From: JBDREA01 sp043820265
Lineage (GTDB): Archaea > Altiarchaeota > Altiarchaeia > IMC4 > JBDREA01
Reading direction: 5' to 3'
NCBI GenBank assembly: GCA_043820265.1
Contig: JBDREA010000010.1
Location: forward strand, 1-6,550
Length of the DNA stretch: 6,550 bases
In this document: positions 1 to 4,839 of the stretch, in pieces
Numbering within the stretch: position 1 is the stretch's first letter
Layout of the letters: every line of letters starts with the position of its first letter
The notes under the pieces: generated by a model
What the model was told of the DNA's origin: nothing
Databases searched by the model: none
Seen by the model: the letters and a program-made list of their open reading frames with translations, nothing else
Translations under genes and position numbers: made by a program

Positions 1-210
1 GTGAAACGCAAATACGGCAGCACAATCTACAGCCGAACCCACCGCACCAAGAAAAACGAACTACTACTCAAACTCATAAACTATAACCTACACAAAACAA
101 CAAAAATAGAAACCCTCATACAAGGGTTTCTACAAAGCCAATTACTTAAAAATCCCCACGGCTTTTCCTGCATCAAGCCATCCTTCAGCATACTCGAGGG
201 CGCCGAATGA
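1..210 (+). CDS. Transposase C-terminal end (partial; 5' part lies outside the window)
   Basis: This frame is open from the first base, so the gene almost certainly begins upstream and the GTG at base 1 is not a real start. The opening residues KRKYGSTIYSRT, followed by a charged stretch and then LLLKLINYNLHK, match the C-terminal end of DDE transposases of the IS4/IS5 type as I remember them, where a KR(K/R)(Y/F)G...SRT motif precedes a hydrophobic helix ending in (V/I)xYN. The catalytic residues would lie upstream and cannot be seen. The last 20 or so codons are antisense to the end of the DUF357 gene, so the frame reads out of the element into host DNA before its stop at 208-210. The insertion boundary therefore lies roughly between bases 95 and 141. 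The family call is moderate because only the tail is visible. Confidence 0.6.
   Translation: MKRKYGSTIYSRTHRTKKNELLLKLINYNLHKTTKIETLIQGFLQSQLLKNPHGFSCIKPSFSILEGAE
107..132 (-). terminator. Hairpin terminator after the DUF357 gene
   Basis: A perfect 9-bp inverted repeat (TAGAAACCC at 107-115, GGGTTTCTA at 124-132) has an 8-base loop. Read on the minus strand it lies just past the DUF357 stop codon and is followed by a T-rich run (complement of 96-106). This suits transcription ending for the minus-strand genes. On the plus strand the sequence after it is not T-rich. It also lies inside the transposase reading frame and near the likely end of the insertion sequence, so it could instead be part of the element's terminus. 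Confidence 0.5.
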
Positions 211-423
211 GTTGATGTATTCTTTTTTTTCATAGAAATGCTTTGCGTCGCGGAAATATCCCAAAGTCATCTTTTCGAAATGTTCGACAACTTCAGAGGA
301 GATTCCCTCGACTTGGCCAACCTCCAATCCATCAAATAAAGGTGTGGCTTTCTTCAGATAATCTTCAAGTTTCTCTTTTAACTCAAATGCTGTCATCCCC
401 GGAAAAAAGTTTATCTTTGACAT
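142..423 (-). CDS. DUF357 family protein
   Basis: This 93-residue protein looks like the archaeal DUF357 family, whose role is unknown. The family signature is in the second half: YFRDAKHFYEKKEYINSF at about 56-73, then a helix with EYAEGWLDAG at 77-86, matching the usual 'DA..F...G.Y..AF....Y..GWLDAG' pattern. The first half (LKEKLEDYLKKATPLF) is a helix rich in charged residues. There is no membrane segment or signal peptide, so it is probably a small cytoplasmic all-helical protein. Its start overlaps the end of the DUF211 gene by 13 bases, which suggests coupled translation. Met10 (codon at 394-396) is an alternative start with no overlap; neither start has a clear Shine-Dalgarno. The last codons are antisense to the incoming transposase frame. 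Confidence 0.85.
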   Translation of the reverse strand: MSKINFFPGMTAFELKEKLEDYLKKATPLFDGLEVGQVEGISSEVVEHFEKMTLGYFRDAKHFYEKKEYINSFGALEYAEGWLDAGKAVGIFK

Positions 424-725
424 TGATCTTGGTGGCGTTCCTGGAGGGTCTCTTCTTCATCCACTATCTTTTGCCCTGCAACCACTTCGTCTATAGAGTG
501 AAGGCTTCCACCGATGCTGTGGATGTATTCCCGGATCCGATTCATGTCAATATTGGTCCCTTCTATGGTGACCTTAACGTTTTCGACCTTCTTGTCCATC
601 TCATAAACACTGATGTTTACCCCATCAACTCCCCTCTTCGATGCAAGATCCTTGGATAAAACAACGATATCCGGTTCATGCGGCTTCAAAACGTCCAAAA
701 CAACTTTTCGCAGTACGGCGGCCAT
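411..725 (-). CDS. DUF211 family protein
   Basis: This 104-residue protein belongs to the archaeal DUF211 family, a small ferredoxin-like fold protein without an established function. The family hallmarks are in order: LRKVVLDVLKPHEPDIVVLS at 5-24, GVDGVNISVYEMD at about 32-44, VENVKVTIEG at about 47-56, and the C-terminal GGSLHSIDEVVAGQKIV at about 72-88. The tail EEETLQERHQDQCQR is polar and less conserved. The beta-strand pattern around the VDGVNI and ENVKVTI segments resembles ACT/ferredoxin-like small-molecule or metal-binding domains, but no ligand can be read from the sequence. It lies 53 bases after the CRM-domain gene, with its own TATA-like box, and overlaps the DUF357 gene, so the two DUF genes probably share a transcript. 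Confidence 0.9.
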   Translation of the reverse strand: MAAVLRKVVLDVLKPHEPDIVVLSKDLASKRGVDGVNISVYEMDKKVENVKVTIEGTNIDMNRIREYIHSIGGSLHSIDEVVAGQKIVDEEETLQERHQDQCQR

Positions 726-751
726 GATAAATCACAGATGAATTCGACTTG

Positions 752-760
752 AATAAATAA
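752..760 (-). promoter_or_regulatory. TATA-like box for the DUF211 gene
   Basis: On the minus strand a TTATTTATT run, within a longer A/T-only stretch, lies 27-35 bases before the DUF211 start codon. That distance fits an archaeal TATA box driving a leaderless or very short-leader transcript. A weak GTGAT just before the ATG could act as a ribosome binding site. This rests on composition and spacing only. Confidence 0.4.
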
Positions 761-778
761 AAATAAAACTAAAACTAT

Positions 779-1006
779 TCATCTCTTAGCTAATGTAAAA
801 GTGTTCCCTCTGATTTCAATCAACTTCGCTTTAACCTTCCTCGCCGTCTCTTCAGCTATTTCCTTTTTCGATTTTTTTGTGATCGCGTTTGATAGAATCC
901 TGACCTTTAGTATTTTCTGCTTTTTCAAGCTAGCTTTGAGTTCGTCAATAAAACCATCTGTGACTCCCGATTTTCCGATCTGCAAAGATGCCTTAATCTG
1001 ATCCAT
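779..1006 (-). CDS. CRM-domain (YhbY-like) RNA-binding protein
   Basis: This 75-residue protein is a stand-alone CRM domain. The family binds structured RNA; bacterial YhbY associates with pre-50S ribosomes, and plant CRM proteins act in intron splicing. The visible hallmarks are LQIGKSGVTDGFIDEL at 8-23 with the GxxG RNA-contact loop (Gly11-Lys-Ser-Gly14), the strand LKVRILSNA at 33-41, the helix KKEIAEETARKVKAKL at 47-62 and the closing strand EIRGNTFTLAKR at 64-75. It is slightly shorter than bacterial YhbY, which has about 95 residues, as expected of archaeal versions. Two TATA-like boxes flank it, so it may be transcribed on its own or with its neighbours. The function is inferred from the fold; a direct role in ribosome assembly in archaea is not established. 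Confidence 0.88.
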   Translation of the reverse strand: MDQIKASLQIGKSGVTDGFIDELKASLKKQKILKVRILSNAITKKSKKEIAEETARKVKAKLIEIRGNTFTLAKR

Positions 1007-1030
1007 TAGAAAATAGATTGGAAGAACAAG

Positions 1031-1037
1031 TATTTAT
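1031..1037 (-). promoter_or_regulatory. TATA-like box for the CRM-domain gene
   Basis: On the minus strand the sequence GGATAAATACTTG contains ATAAATA, 25-31 bases before the ATG, with no Shine-Dalgarno in between. This is the expected layout of a leaderless archaeal promoter. It lies in the 47-base gap after scpA. Confidence 0.45.
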
Positions 1038-1053
1038 CCTAATAGAACTGACG

Positions 1054-1785
1054 TTAAGCCGCCCGGATGTGAATCGGCCCGTATAGGAACTCCTGAGTCA
1101 ACGACACCTTCTGCTTCGCCCAAAGATGCAGGAGGGGGACAAACAACTTAATGACTTTTTCCCTCGTAGAAGCCAGATCCGAAAACAAAACTTCCTCCTT
1201 GCCAGAAAGAAGCTCAACGATATTCGAGTAGGTCTCCTCGATCAACCTTCTGATATCGGTTTCGGCCTTTATGATTATAGTCTGACTTGATGGCTTCACA
1301 GAAACCACATCCAGGAACTGCTGCCTCGCCTGTTTCTCCTCCAAGACATCATGGATGGCAGAAAGAAGCTCCACGGCAGAAATCCTTCTTTTAGGCACCC
1401 GTTTAGGAGTCAAAAGGATTGGCACCTCACCATCCTTTAACTTCCCATTGCCCCCAGAAGCAGCAAGCTCCTCAGGCGATAATCCAAAAACATCAAATTC
1501 CATCCCCCCAAAGAATTCTTCCGCAGAAAGCACACCATTATCCGGGCCTCCAAGAGGCAGCAGATCGGATTTCATCCTTAAAAGAACAGAACTCAATAAA
1601 ACGACCTGGGCGGGAATCCGAAAATTCATCTCCCGCATCTCATCCACGTGACGGGCGTATCGGCTCGCCAACTCAGAGATATCTACGTCCCAGGGATCCA
1701 TATCCTCCAAAATCCCAAAGATAATATCTCTCCAAGTAAGCTCCTCATCTGCGATAAGGTTGTCAATATTGGTGTGGTTTTCCAT
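1054..1785 (-). CDS. scpA: Segregation and condensation protein A (kleisin)
   Basis: This 243-residue protein is the kleisin subunit that bridges the two heads of an SMC dimer in the prokaryotic condensin-like complex, acting on the chromosome. The N-terminal SMC-binding region shows TWRDIIFGILEDMDPWDVDI at about 17-36, with the diagnostic MDPWD(V/I)DI motif, and then RIPAQVVLLSSVLLRMKSDL at 56-75, where archaeal and bacterial ScpA have a helix ending in LLRMKS. The middle (about 77-125) is a low-complexity, acidic and Gly-rich linker. The C-terminal part (about 165-243) has the length and helix pattern of the winged-helix domain that contacts the opposite SMC head. The length of about 240 residues is normal. 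No smc or scpB lies in the window, so the partner genes are elsewhere. It begins the minus-strand set; its 5' leader region contains the hairpin at 1817-1840. Confidence 0.92.
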   Translation of the reverse strand: MENHTNIDNLIADEELTWRDIIFGILEDMDPWDVDISELASRYARHVDEMREMNFRIPAQVVLLSSVLLRMKSDLLPLGGPDNGVLSAEEFFGGMEFDVFGLSPEELAASGGNGKLKDGEVPILLTPKRVPKRRISAVELLSAIHDVLEEKQARQQFLDVVSVKPSSQTIIIKAETDIRRLIEETYSNIVELLSGKEEVLFSDLASTREKVIKLFVPLLHLWAKQKVSLTQEFLYGPIHIRAA

Positions 1786-1816
1786 CTCAATCAGCGGCTG
1801 AATTGTTTACTGAACA

Positions 1817-1840
1817 CATCGAAGAGCCTTGCTCTTCATG
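1817..1840. repeat. Solitary bulged hairpin of the window's hairpin family (type A)
   Basis: The foot CAT/ATG (1817-1819 with 1838-1840) is followed by one bulged C at 1820 on the 5' arm, then a 7-bp stem GAAGAGC/GCTCTTC with a 3-base loop CTT. This is the same design as the first hairpin in each paired unit further right. No second hairpin follows. It lies about 30 bases before the scpA start, in the 216-base divergent gap between scpA and the GAPDH gene, so it would be in the scpA leader if transcription starts further upstream. The rest of the gap holds only a weak inverted repeat (AAAAAGG 1912-1918 with CCTTTTT 1934-1940) and the GAPDH promoter region. Confidence 0.6.
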
Positions 1841-1934
1841 GGCAACGAAGAGATCCACCCTCCGTCGCACACCACACCCTTTACCAAAAGTATATTAGCC
1901 CAAACAGATATAAAAAGGAGGGTTCTCGGTGGCC

Positions 1935-1944
1935 CTTTTTAAAG
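1935..1944 (+). promoter_or_regulatory. Possible TATA box for the GAPDH gene
   Basis: CTTTTTAAAG resembles an archaeal TATA box. With transcription starting about 25 bases downstream it would leave a leader of about 35-40 bases containing the Shine-Dalgarno at 1986-1992. A second A/T-rich candidate, ACTATAAT, lies at about 1957-1964. The choice between them cannot be settled from sequence alone. Confidence 0.3.
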
Positions 1945-1985
1945 CCTACAAGCCATACTATAATCCTATTTTAGACTCAATTTTA

Positions 1986-1992
1986 GGGGTGA
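1986..1992 (+). promoter_or_regulatory. Shine-Dalgarno that decides the GAPDH start
   Basis: GGGGTGA is a strong archaeal ribosome binding site. It directly abuts an ATG at 1993 but lies 9 bases before the ATG at 2002. The usable spacing points to the second ATG, which also gives the family's normal N-terminus, MVKVGINGFGRIGR. Confidence 0.65.
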
Positions 1993-2001
1993 ATGAAGAA
2001 T

Positions 2002-2985
2002 ATGGTTAAAGTTGGAATAAACGGTTTTGGAAGGATTGGAAGACTGGTTTTTAGGGCAGGTTATGAGCGCAAAGGGATCGATATTGTGGCAGTCAACGAC
2101 TTGACAGACGCAAAGACGCTCGCACACCTCTTGAAGTACGACAGCGTGCATGGGAAATTCCCGGGAATTGTGGAGTCAAAGGAAGGAGCTATCATCGTTG
2201 ACGGAAAGGAGATTAAAGTTTTAGCAGAAAAGGATCCATCCAAGCTTCCCTGGGCCAAGATGGGAGTCGAAATCGTCGTCGAATCAACTGGAAGATTCAG
2301 GAAAAAAGAGGATGCCGAGCTTCACATAAAGGCGGGAGCGAAAAAGGTCATCTTGTCTGCCCCCGGAAAAGGGGAGGGTATTCCTTCCTTCGTCTTAGGG
2401 GTAACAGACGTCCCCGATGCCAATGTAATCGACAACGCAAGCTGCACGACGAACTCCCTTGCCCCGGCGGTGGCGGTTTTACATAAGGAGTTCGGAATAG
2501 AAAAAGGCCTCATCACAACAGTCCACGCATATACAGCCGATCAAAACCTGTTGGACGGCCCACACTCGGACATGAGGCGGGCTAGGGCTGCGGCGGTGTC
2601 GATCATTCCAACGACAACCGGAGCGGCAAAGGCTGTTGGTAAAGTCCTTCCTGAGCTGAACGGAAAACTGGACGGAATGGCCATGCGTGTGCCGACACCC
2701 GACGGCTCGGTCACAGACCTGGTCGCAGTGCTAAAAAAGAACACCACTGCAGAGGAAGTCAACGCAGCATTCAAGAAAGCCTCAGAAGGTGAATTGAAGG
2801 GAGTCCTAGAATACACGGAGGAACCCATCGTCTCCGTCGACATAATCGGAAACCCCCACAGTTCAATCATCGACGGACTATCCACCAAAGTCATCGGCGG
2901 AAACCTCGTAAAAGTACTCTGCTGGTACGACAACGAAGCAGGCTACAGTAACAGGATGGTGGACTTGATAGAGAAATTAGCATAA
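2002..2985 (+). CDS. gap: Glyceraldehyde-3-phosphate dehydrogenase, class I (bacterial type)
   Basis: This 327-residue enzyme oxidises glyceraldehyde 3-phosphate with phosphate and NAD+ to 1,3-bisphosphoglycerate in cytoplasmic glycolysis, or runs in reverse in gluconeogenesis. It is nearly full length for the family (about 335). Visible are the Rossmann motif GINGFGRIGR at 5-14; Asp33 in VNDLTD, where an aspartate favours NAD+ over NADP+; the active-site NASCTTN with catalytic Cys148; His175 in TTVHAYT, the general base; Arg229 in MAMRVPTP, a phosphate ligand; and the C-terminal CWYDNEAGYSNR. The SCTTN form and overall sequence mark it as bacterial class I, not the class II enzyme usual in archaea, so it was probably acquired by transfer. 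The start was chosen from the Shine-Dalgarno spacing; an upstream ATG at 1993 would add MKN. It is followed by its own terminator, so it is likely monocistronic. Confidence 0.95.
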   Translation: MVKVGINGFGRIGRLVFRAGYERKGIDIVAVNDLTDAKTLAHLLKYDSVHGKFPGIVESKEGAIIVDGKEIKVLAEKDPSKLPWAKMGVEIVVESTGRFRKKEDAELHIKAGAKKVILSAPGKGEGIPSFVLGVTDVPDANVIDNASCTTNSLAPAVAVLHKEFGIEKGLITTVHAYTADQNLLDGPHSDMRRARAAAVSIIPTTTGAAKAVGKVLPELNGKLDGMAMRVPTPDGSVTDLVAVLKKNTTAEEVNAAFKKASEGELKGVLEYTEEPIVSVDIIGNPHSSIIDGLSTKVIGGNLVKVLCWYDNEAGYSNRMVDLIEKLA

Positions 2986-2996
2986 AACGAAAAAAT

Positions 2997-3029
2997 GGGA
3001 GGATTAATCCTCCCGGATTCTTCTTTTTT
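2997..3029 (+). terminator. Terminator after the GAPDH gene
   Basis: The 18-base perfect palindrome GGGAGGATTAATCCTCCC at 2997-3014 folds as a 7-bp GC-rich stem with loop TTAA. It lies 12 bases after the stop and is followed by a T-rich run ending at 3029. The T-run doubles as the likely TATA box of the next gene. Confidence 0.7.
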
Positions 3030-3032
3030 AAT
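3024..3032 (+). promoter_or_regulatory. TATA-like box for the membrane protein gene
   Basis: TTTTTTAAT lies 21-29 bases before the ATG at 3053, and no Shine-Dalgarno lies in between, which fits a leaderless archaeal transcript. It overlaps the T-tract of the preceding terminator. Confidence 0.4.
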
Positions 3033-3052
3033 CCCCTATCTAATCCCAATAT

Positions 3053-3673
3053 ATGAAAATCACTTTTTTACCAACATGCATTGCCTTCCTCATATATGGA
3101 ATATTCAACCTAGTATTTTTGATGTTTTCTATTTCTGCGTGGATTCTTAACGGTTCAAGCACAGGGGAAACAATTAGGTCCTTGGATTACATCCTTATGC
3201 AATTAGGTCCAGGTATAGGTTCATTGATTGGATTATTTATTGCACTAGGAATAATTGGATTAGGTAGTAGGTATAAGCAGAATTCCCTCTACCAGGGTGT
3301 ATTCTTCCTTTCCGTTTTTTCTTTCCCCTATACATTGACGGGCTTCTCGTTTGTGAACAAGTTTCTTGGAGGATTCCAAATCATCGAGAAACTTGTTAAC
3401 TACTTTGTTCCACTGACATACCTGATAGCATGCCTTCTGATAGCTTATGGCCTACACAACGCAAAAAAAGACAGACTCTTTAAGGCAACAGCCTCTCTTT
3501 TTATCTTATCCGCTTTATCCTACTCCATCCCCTTAATCATCCACACACTGCTGGGAGGAGGAACAAACCTAAATTTCCTACTCAACATGATGCTCCTGCA
3601 ATTCCTATTCGCCCCGATACTCTGCCTCATACCTGCATACCTATTCTACAAAGAATACAGACTCGACCAGTAA
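3053..3673 (+). CDS. Six-helix membrane protein, function unknown
   Basis: I do not recognise a family. The 206-residue protein is strongly hydrophobic, with about six membrane segments at roughly 8-32, 50-72, 80-102, 116-135, 143-166 and 175-198. Short polar links hold most of the charge: YKQNS after the second segment, HNAKKDRLFK between the fourth and fifth, and KEYRLDQ at the end. The loop charges place the C-terminus and the NAKKDRLFK loop on the cytoplasmic side by the positive-inside rule. No transporter signature, metal-binding cluster or catalytic motif can be seen. It has the look of the small uncharacterised membrane proteins common in archaeal genomes. It is separated from GAPDH by a terminator and from the next gene by 74 bases, so the context says little about its job. 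Confidence 0.75.
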   Translation: MKITFLPTCIAFLIYGIFNLVFLMFSISAWILNGSSTGETIRSLDYILMQLGPGIGSLIGLFIALGIIGLGSRYKQNSLYQGVFFLSVFSFPYTLTGFSFVNKFLGGFQIIEKLVNYFVPLTYLIACLLIAYGLHNAKKDRLFKATASLFILSALSYSIPLIIHTLLGGGTNLNFLLNMMLLQFLFAPILCLIPAYLFYKEYRLDQ

Positions 3674-3747
3674 ATTTTAACATCCAGTTGTTGTGACGTT
3701 CATCATCAGTTATCTTTTTCAATGGATAATTCCAATATAGTTTTAAG

Positions 3748-4008
3748 ATGAGGGAACCGCACCGCCATAACAACGTTGTCTGCGTCCACTGCGGGAAATT
3801 CGCTACCGCCTACAACGAAGCCAAACAACCCACCTGCGGAAGGCACAGGCTTAAACCAGTCAAAGATGTGAATTGTCCGAACTGCGAAGGCCCCATGATG
3901 CTCAGACAAGGAAAATACGGCTACTTCTGGGGGTGCATGAACTACCCCAAATGCATGGGAAAAAGAAACGTTGAAGATGTCGCGGGAGTCAACCTGGACA
4001 GAGATTAA
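3748..4008 (+). CDS. Small protein with a topoisomerase-type C4 zinc finger
   Basis: This 86-residue protein has two predicted zinc sites. The first is Cys12-x2-Cys15-x14-Cys30-x2-His33. The second, Cys43-x2-Cys46-x16-Cys63-x5-Cys69, in the context NCPNCEGPMMLRQGKYGYFW then MNYPKC, matches the C4 zinc finger found repeated at the C-terminus of type IA topoisomerases, where it binds single-stranded DNA. Here the finger stands alone, without a topoisomerase core. The tail (VEDVAGVNLDRD) is acidic. A nucleic-acid-binding accessory role is an inference. The ATG at 3748 is the first in frame before the first zinc site; A/T-rich sequence at 3711-3719 could be its TATA box. The gene converges with the Nudix gene, with 34 bases between their stop codons and no obvious hairpin there. 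Confidence 0.8.
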   Translation: MREPHRHNNVVCVHCGKFATAYNEAKQPTCGRHRLKPVKDVNCPNCEGPMMLRQGKYGYFWGCMNYPKCMGKRNVEDVAGVNLDRD

Positions 4009-4042
4009 ACGGAGAGAAAGTAATAATTAAGTCAAACGACAA

Positions 4043-4447
4043 CTACTTCTTTGATTTGCCAATATAATCTGAGAGGATCTTTGAGTGATCGAAGGCTAAT
4101 TCAGGAAGATCATCTAGGGGAAACCACTTAGCCTCAGACGCATCATCTGCCCCCTTCAACTCTCCCCCGACAACCTTGCAAATAAAAACAACCGAAACAC
4201 TATGCCCCCGAGGATCACGTTTTGGATCAGAATAGACACCTGCAAGCTTATCCACTTCAACTTCAAGTGAAGTCTCCTCGGTCATTTCTCGAACACATGC
4301 TGATTCAACGGTTTCTCCAACATCAACAAAACCCCCTGGCAAAGCCCAACAACCCTGAAACGGAGGATTCAACCTCTTAATTAAAACAACCTCATTTTCC
4401 CTGGCAATTAAGCCATCCACAACAAGCTTAGGAGTTACAGGTTCCAT
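4043..4447 (-). CDS. Nudix hydrolase, ADP-ribose pyrophosphatase-like
   Basis: This 134-residue Nudix enzyme should cleave a nucleoside diphosphate linked to another group, in the cytoplasm. The Nudix box runs 39-61: Gly39-x5-Glu45-x7-Arg53-Glu54-Met-x-Glu57-Glu58-x-Ser60-Leu61, so the metal-binding glutamates are intact but the usual final glycine is serine. Upstream is the substrate-strand segment LIKRLNPPFQGCWALPGGF, and downstream VYSDPKRDPRGHSVSVVF at 71-88, which resembles archaeal ADP-ribose pyrophosphatases of the MJ1149 type. An upstream ATG at 4570 keeps the frame open for 41 more codons, but those run through the hairpin region and look like no Nudix N-terminus. The start at 4447 gives MEPVTPKLVVDGLI, and a TATA-like box lies at leaderless distance. 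The exact substrate is not settled by sequence. Confidence 0.9.
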   Translation of the reverse strand: MEPVTPKLVVDGLIARENEVVLIKRLNPPFQGCWALPGGFVDVGETVESACVREMTEETSLEVEVDKLAGVYSDPKRDPRGHSVSVVFICKVVGGELKGADDASEAKWFPLDDLPELAFDHSKILSDYIGKSKK

Positions 4448-4473
4448 GGTTACTCTTAAATATTTCAACAACC

Positions 4474-4484
4474 ATAAAATAAAA
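4474..4484 (-). promoter_or_regulatory. TATA-like box for the Nudix gene
   Basis: On the minus strand TTTTATTTTAT lies 27-37 bases before the ATG at 4447, the expected place for a leaderless archaeal promoter. This supports the shorter start over the ATG at 4570, which would lie upstream of the promoter. Confidence 0.45.
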
Positions 4485-4493
4485 CCCAATTCA

Positions 4494-4525
4494 GGTGTAC
4501 TCGACGCGAAGCGTCGATGTACGCC
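4494..4525. repeat. Bulged hairpin (type B) upstream of the tRNA
   Basis: The foot GGTGTAC (4494-4500) pairs with GTACGCC (4519-4525) with one T-G wobble. One bulged T at 4518 lies on the 3' arm. Above it is a perfect 7-bp stem TCGACGC/GCGTCGA with the 3-base loop GAA, which reads TTC on the other strand. The bulge position matches the second hairpin of the paired units, but the foot is longer. Confidence 0.7.
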
Positions 4526-4539
4526 CTGATGATCAACCT

Positions 4540-4591
4540 CCCTAAAGAGCCTTTGGCTCTTTGGGCGCAACTTCCCAAGGGGAAGTTAGCG
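4540..4591. repeat. Paired bulged-hairpin unit I
   Basis: Hairpin A has foot CCC/GGG (4540-4542, 4563-4565), bulged T4543, stem AAAGAGCC/GGCTCTTT and loop TTT. Hairpin B follows with no linker: foot CGC/GCG (4566-4568, 4589-4591), stem AACTTCCC/GGGAAGTT, loop AAG and bulged A4588. It ends only 12 bases before the tRNA and occupies the place where a tRNA TATA box would be expected. Units II and III repeat the same design with unrelated stem sequences. Confidence 0.85.
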
Positions 4592-4647
4592 TTCTGAAGG
4601 TTGGGGCCCGTAGTCTAGTTGGCTATGACGTCGCCTTTACGAGAACC

Positions 4648-4670
4648 CTTTTCTTTTAGAAAAAGAAAAG
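4648..4670. repeat. C/T-rich hairpin in the tRNA intron
   Basis: A perfect 10-bp stem CTTTTCTTTT/AAAAGAAAAG has loop AGA. The same stem, base for base, recurs at 6423-6445, again directly before a paired hairpin unit. Here only three bases separate it from unit II. Confidence 0.85.
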
Positions 4671-4673
4671 CGT

Positions 4674-4723
4674 CGCAAGGGAATCTTCGATTCCCTGCGC
4701 GCCACGAGCTTCGCTCGTGTGCG
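4674..4723. repeat. Paired bulged-hairpin unit II (inside the tRNA intron)
   Basis: Hairpin A has foot CGC/GCG (4674-4676, 4697-4699), bulged A4677, stem AGGGAATC/GATTCCCT and loop TTC. Hairpin B abuts it with foot CGC/GCG (4700-4702, 4721-4723), stem CACGAGC/GCTCGTG, loop TTC and bulged T4720. The foot lengths, bulge sides, loop size and absence of a linker are the same as in units I and III. Confidence 0.85.
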
Positions 4724-4737
4724 TCACGGAAAAGAAA

Positions 4738-4768
4738 ACCCAGGAATTCCGCTTCGCGGAATTCAGGT
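4738..4768. repeat. Hairpin with EcoRI-site stem in the tRNA intron
   Basis: A perfect 9-bp stem GAATTCCGC (4744-4752) pairs with GCGGAATTC (4756-4764) around loop TTC. A 3-bp foot ACC/GGT (4738-4740, 4766-4768) is separated from it by an asymmetric 3-by-1 internal loop. It resembles the 4892-4912 hairpin, whose stem also begins GAATTC. Confidence 0.7.
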
Positions 4769-4839
4769 TAGAAATCCACGAAACGAAACAGTTCTAAAAC
4801 AGGCGAAGATCGCCGGTTCAAATCCGGCCGGGCCCAACC

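Larger units (their letters stand above)
4642..4800 (+). other. tRNA intron with canonical bulge-helix-bulge ends, filled with hairpins
   Basis: The splice motif is complete. Exon bases TTTA (4636-4639) pair with intron TAAA (4795-4798) as the 4-bp central helix. The 5' bulge is C4640-G4641 then A4642, and the 3' bulge A4799-C4800 then A4801. The inner helix pairs GAAC (4643-4646) with GTTC (4791-4794). The tRNA splicing endonuclease would cut after 4641 and after 4800. Nearly all of the interior is hairpins (4648-4670, 4674-4723, 4738-4768), with about 20 unstructured bases at 4769-4790. The length is near the top of the usual archaeal range. No open reading frame in it looks like a homing endonuclease. 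Confidence 0.92.
4604..4836 (+). tRNA. tRNA-Val(UAC) with a 159-base intron
   Basis: Exon 1 is 4604-4641 and exon 2 is 4801-4836, giving a 74-base tRNA without an encoded CCA. The acceptor stem GGGCCCG/CGGGCCC is perfect over 7 bp with discriminator A. The D-arm GTC...GAC carries AGTTGGCTA. The anticodon stem TCGCC/GGCGA encloses the loop TTTACGA, whose anticodon TAC reads valine codons. The T-stem GCCGG/CCGGC is perfect around TTCAAAT. A73, A35 and C36 agree with valine identity. The intron lies after base 37, the standard archaeal site. No TATA-like box is visible in the 45 bases upstream, where a hairpin pair sits instead. The T-rich run from 4840 could terminate transcription. Confidence 0.95.

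Noticed and set aside
243..659. Plus-strand open frame opposite the DUF211 and DUF357 genes
   Set aside because: It is antisense to two recognisable conserved genes and shows no family resemblance of its own.
1912..1940. AAAAAGG / CCTTTTT inverted repeat as a terminator or family hairpin
   Set aside because: It has a long 15-base loop and no gene ends nearby, and it lacks the bulge and 3-base loop of the hairpin family. It may simply reflect the promoter's A/T tracts.
1355..1974. Plus-strand open frames opposite scpA and extending into its upstream gap
   Set aside because: They are low-complexity Pro/Ser/Gln-rich translations of the scpA antisense strand, with no start signal.
1993..2001. 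GAPDH start at the first ATG
   Set aside because: It touches the Shine-Dalgarno directly, leaving no spacer. The ATG at 2002 has a 9-base spacer and gives the family's usual first residues.
2061..2933. Minus-strand open frames opposite GAPDH
   Set aside because: They are shadows of a highly conserved enzyme gene.
4448..4570. N-terminal extension of the Nudix protein from the ATG at 4570
   Set aside because: The extra 41 codons run through hairpin repeats and the probable promoter, and they do not resemble any Nudix N-terminus.
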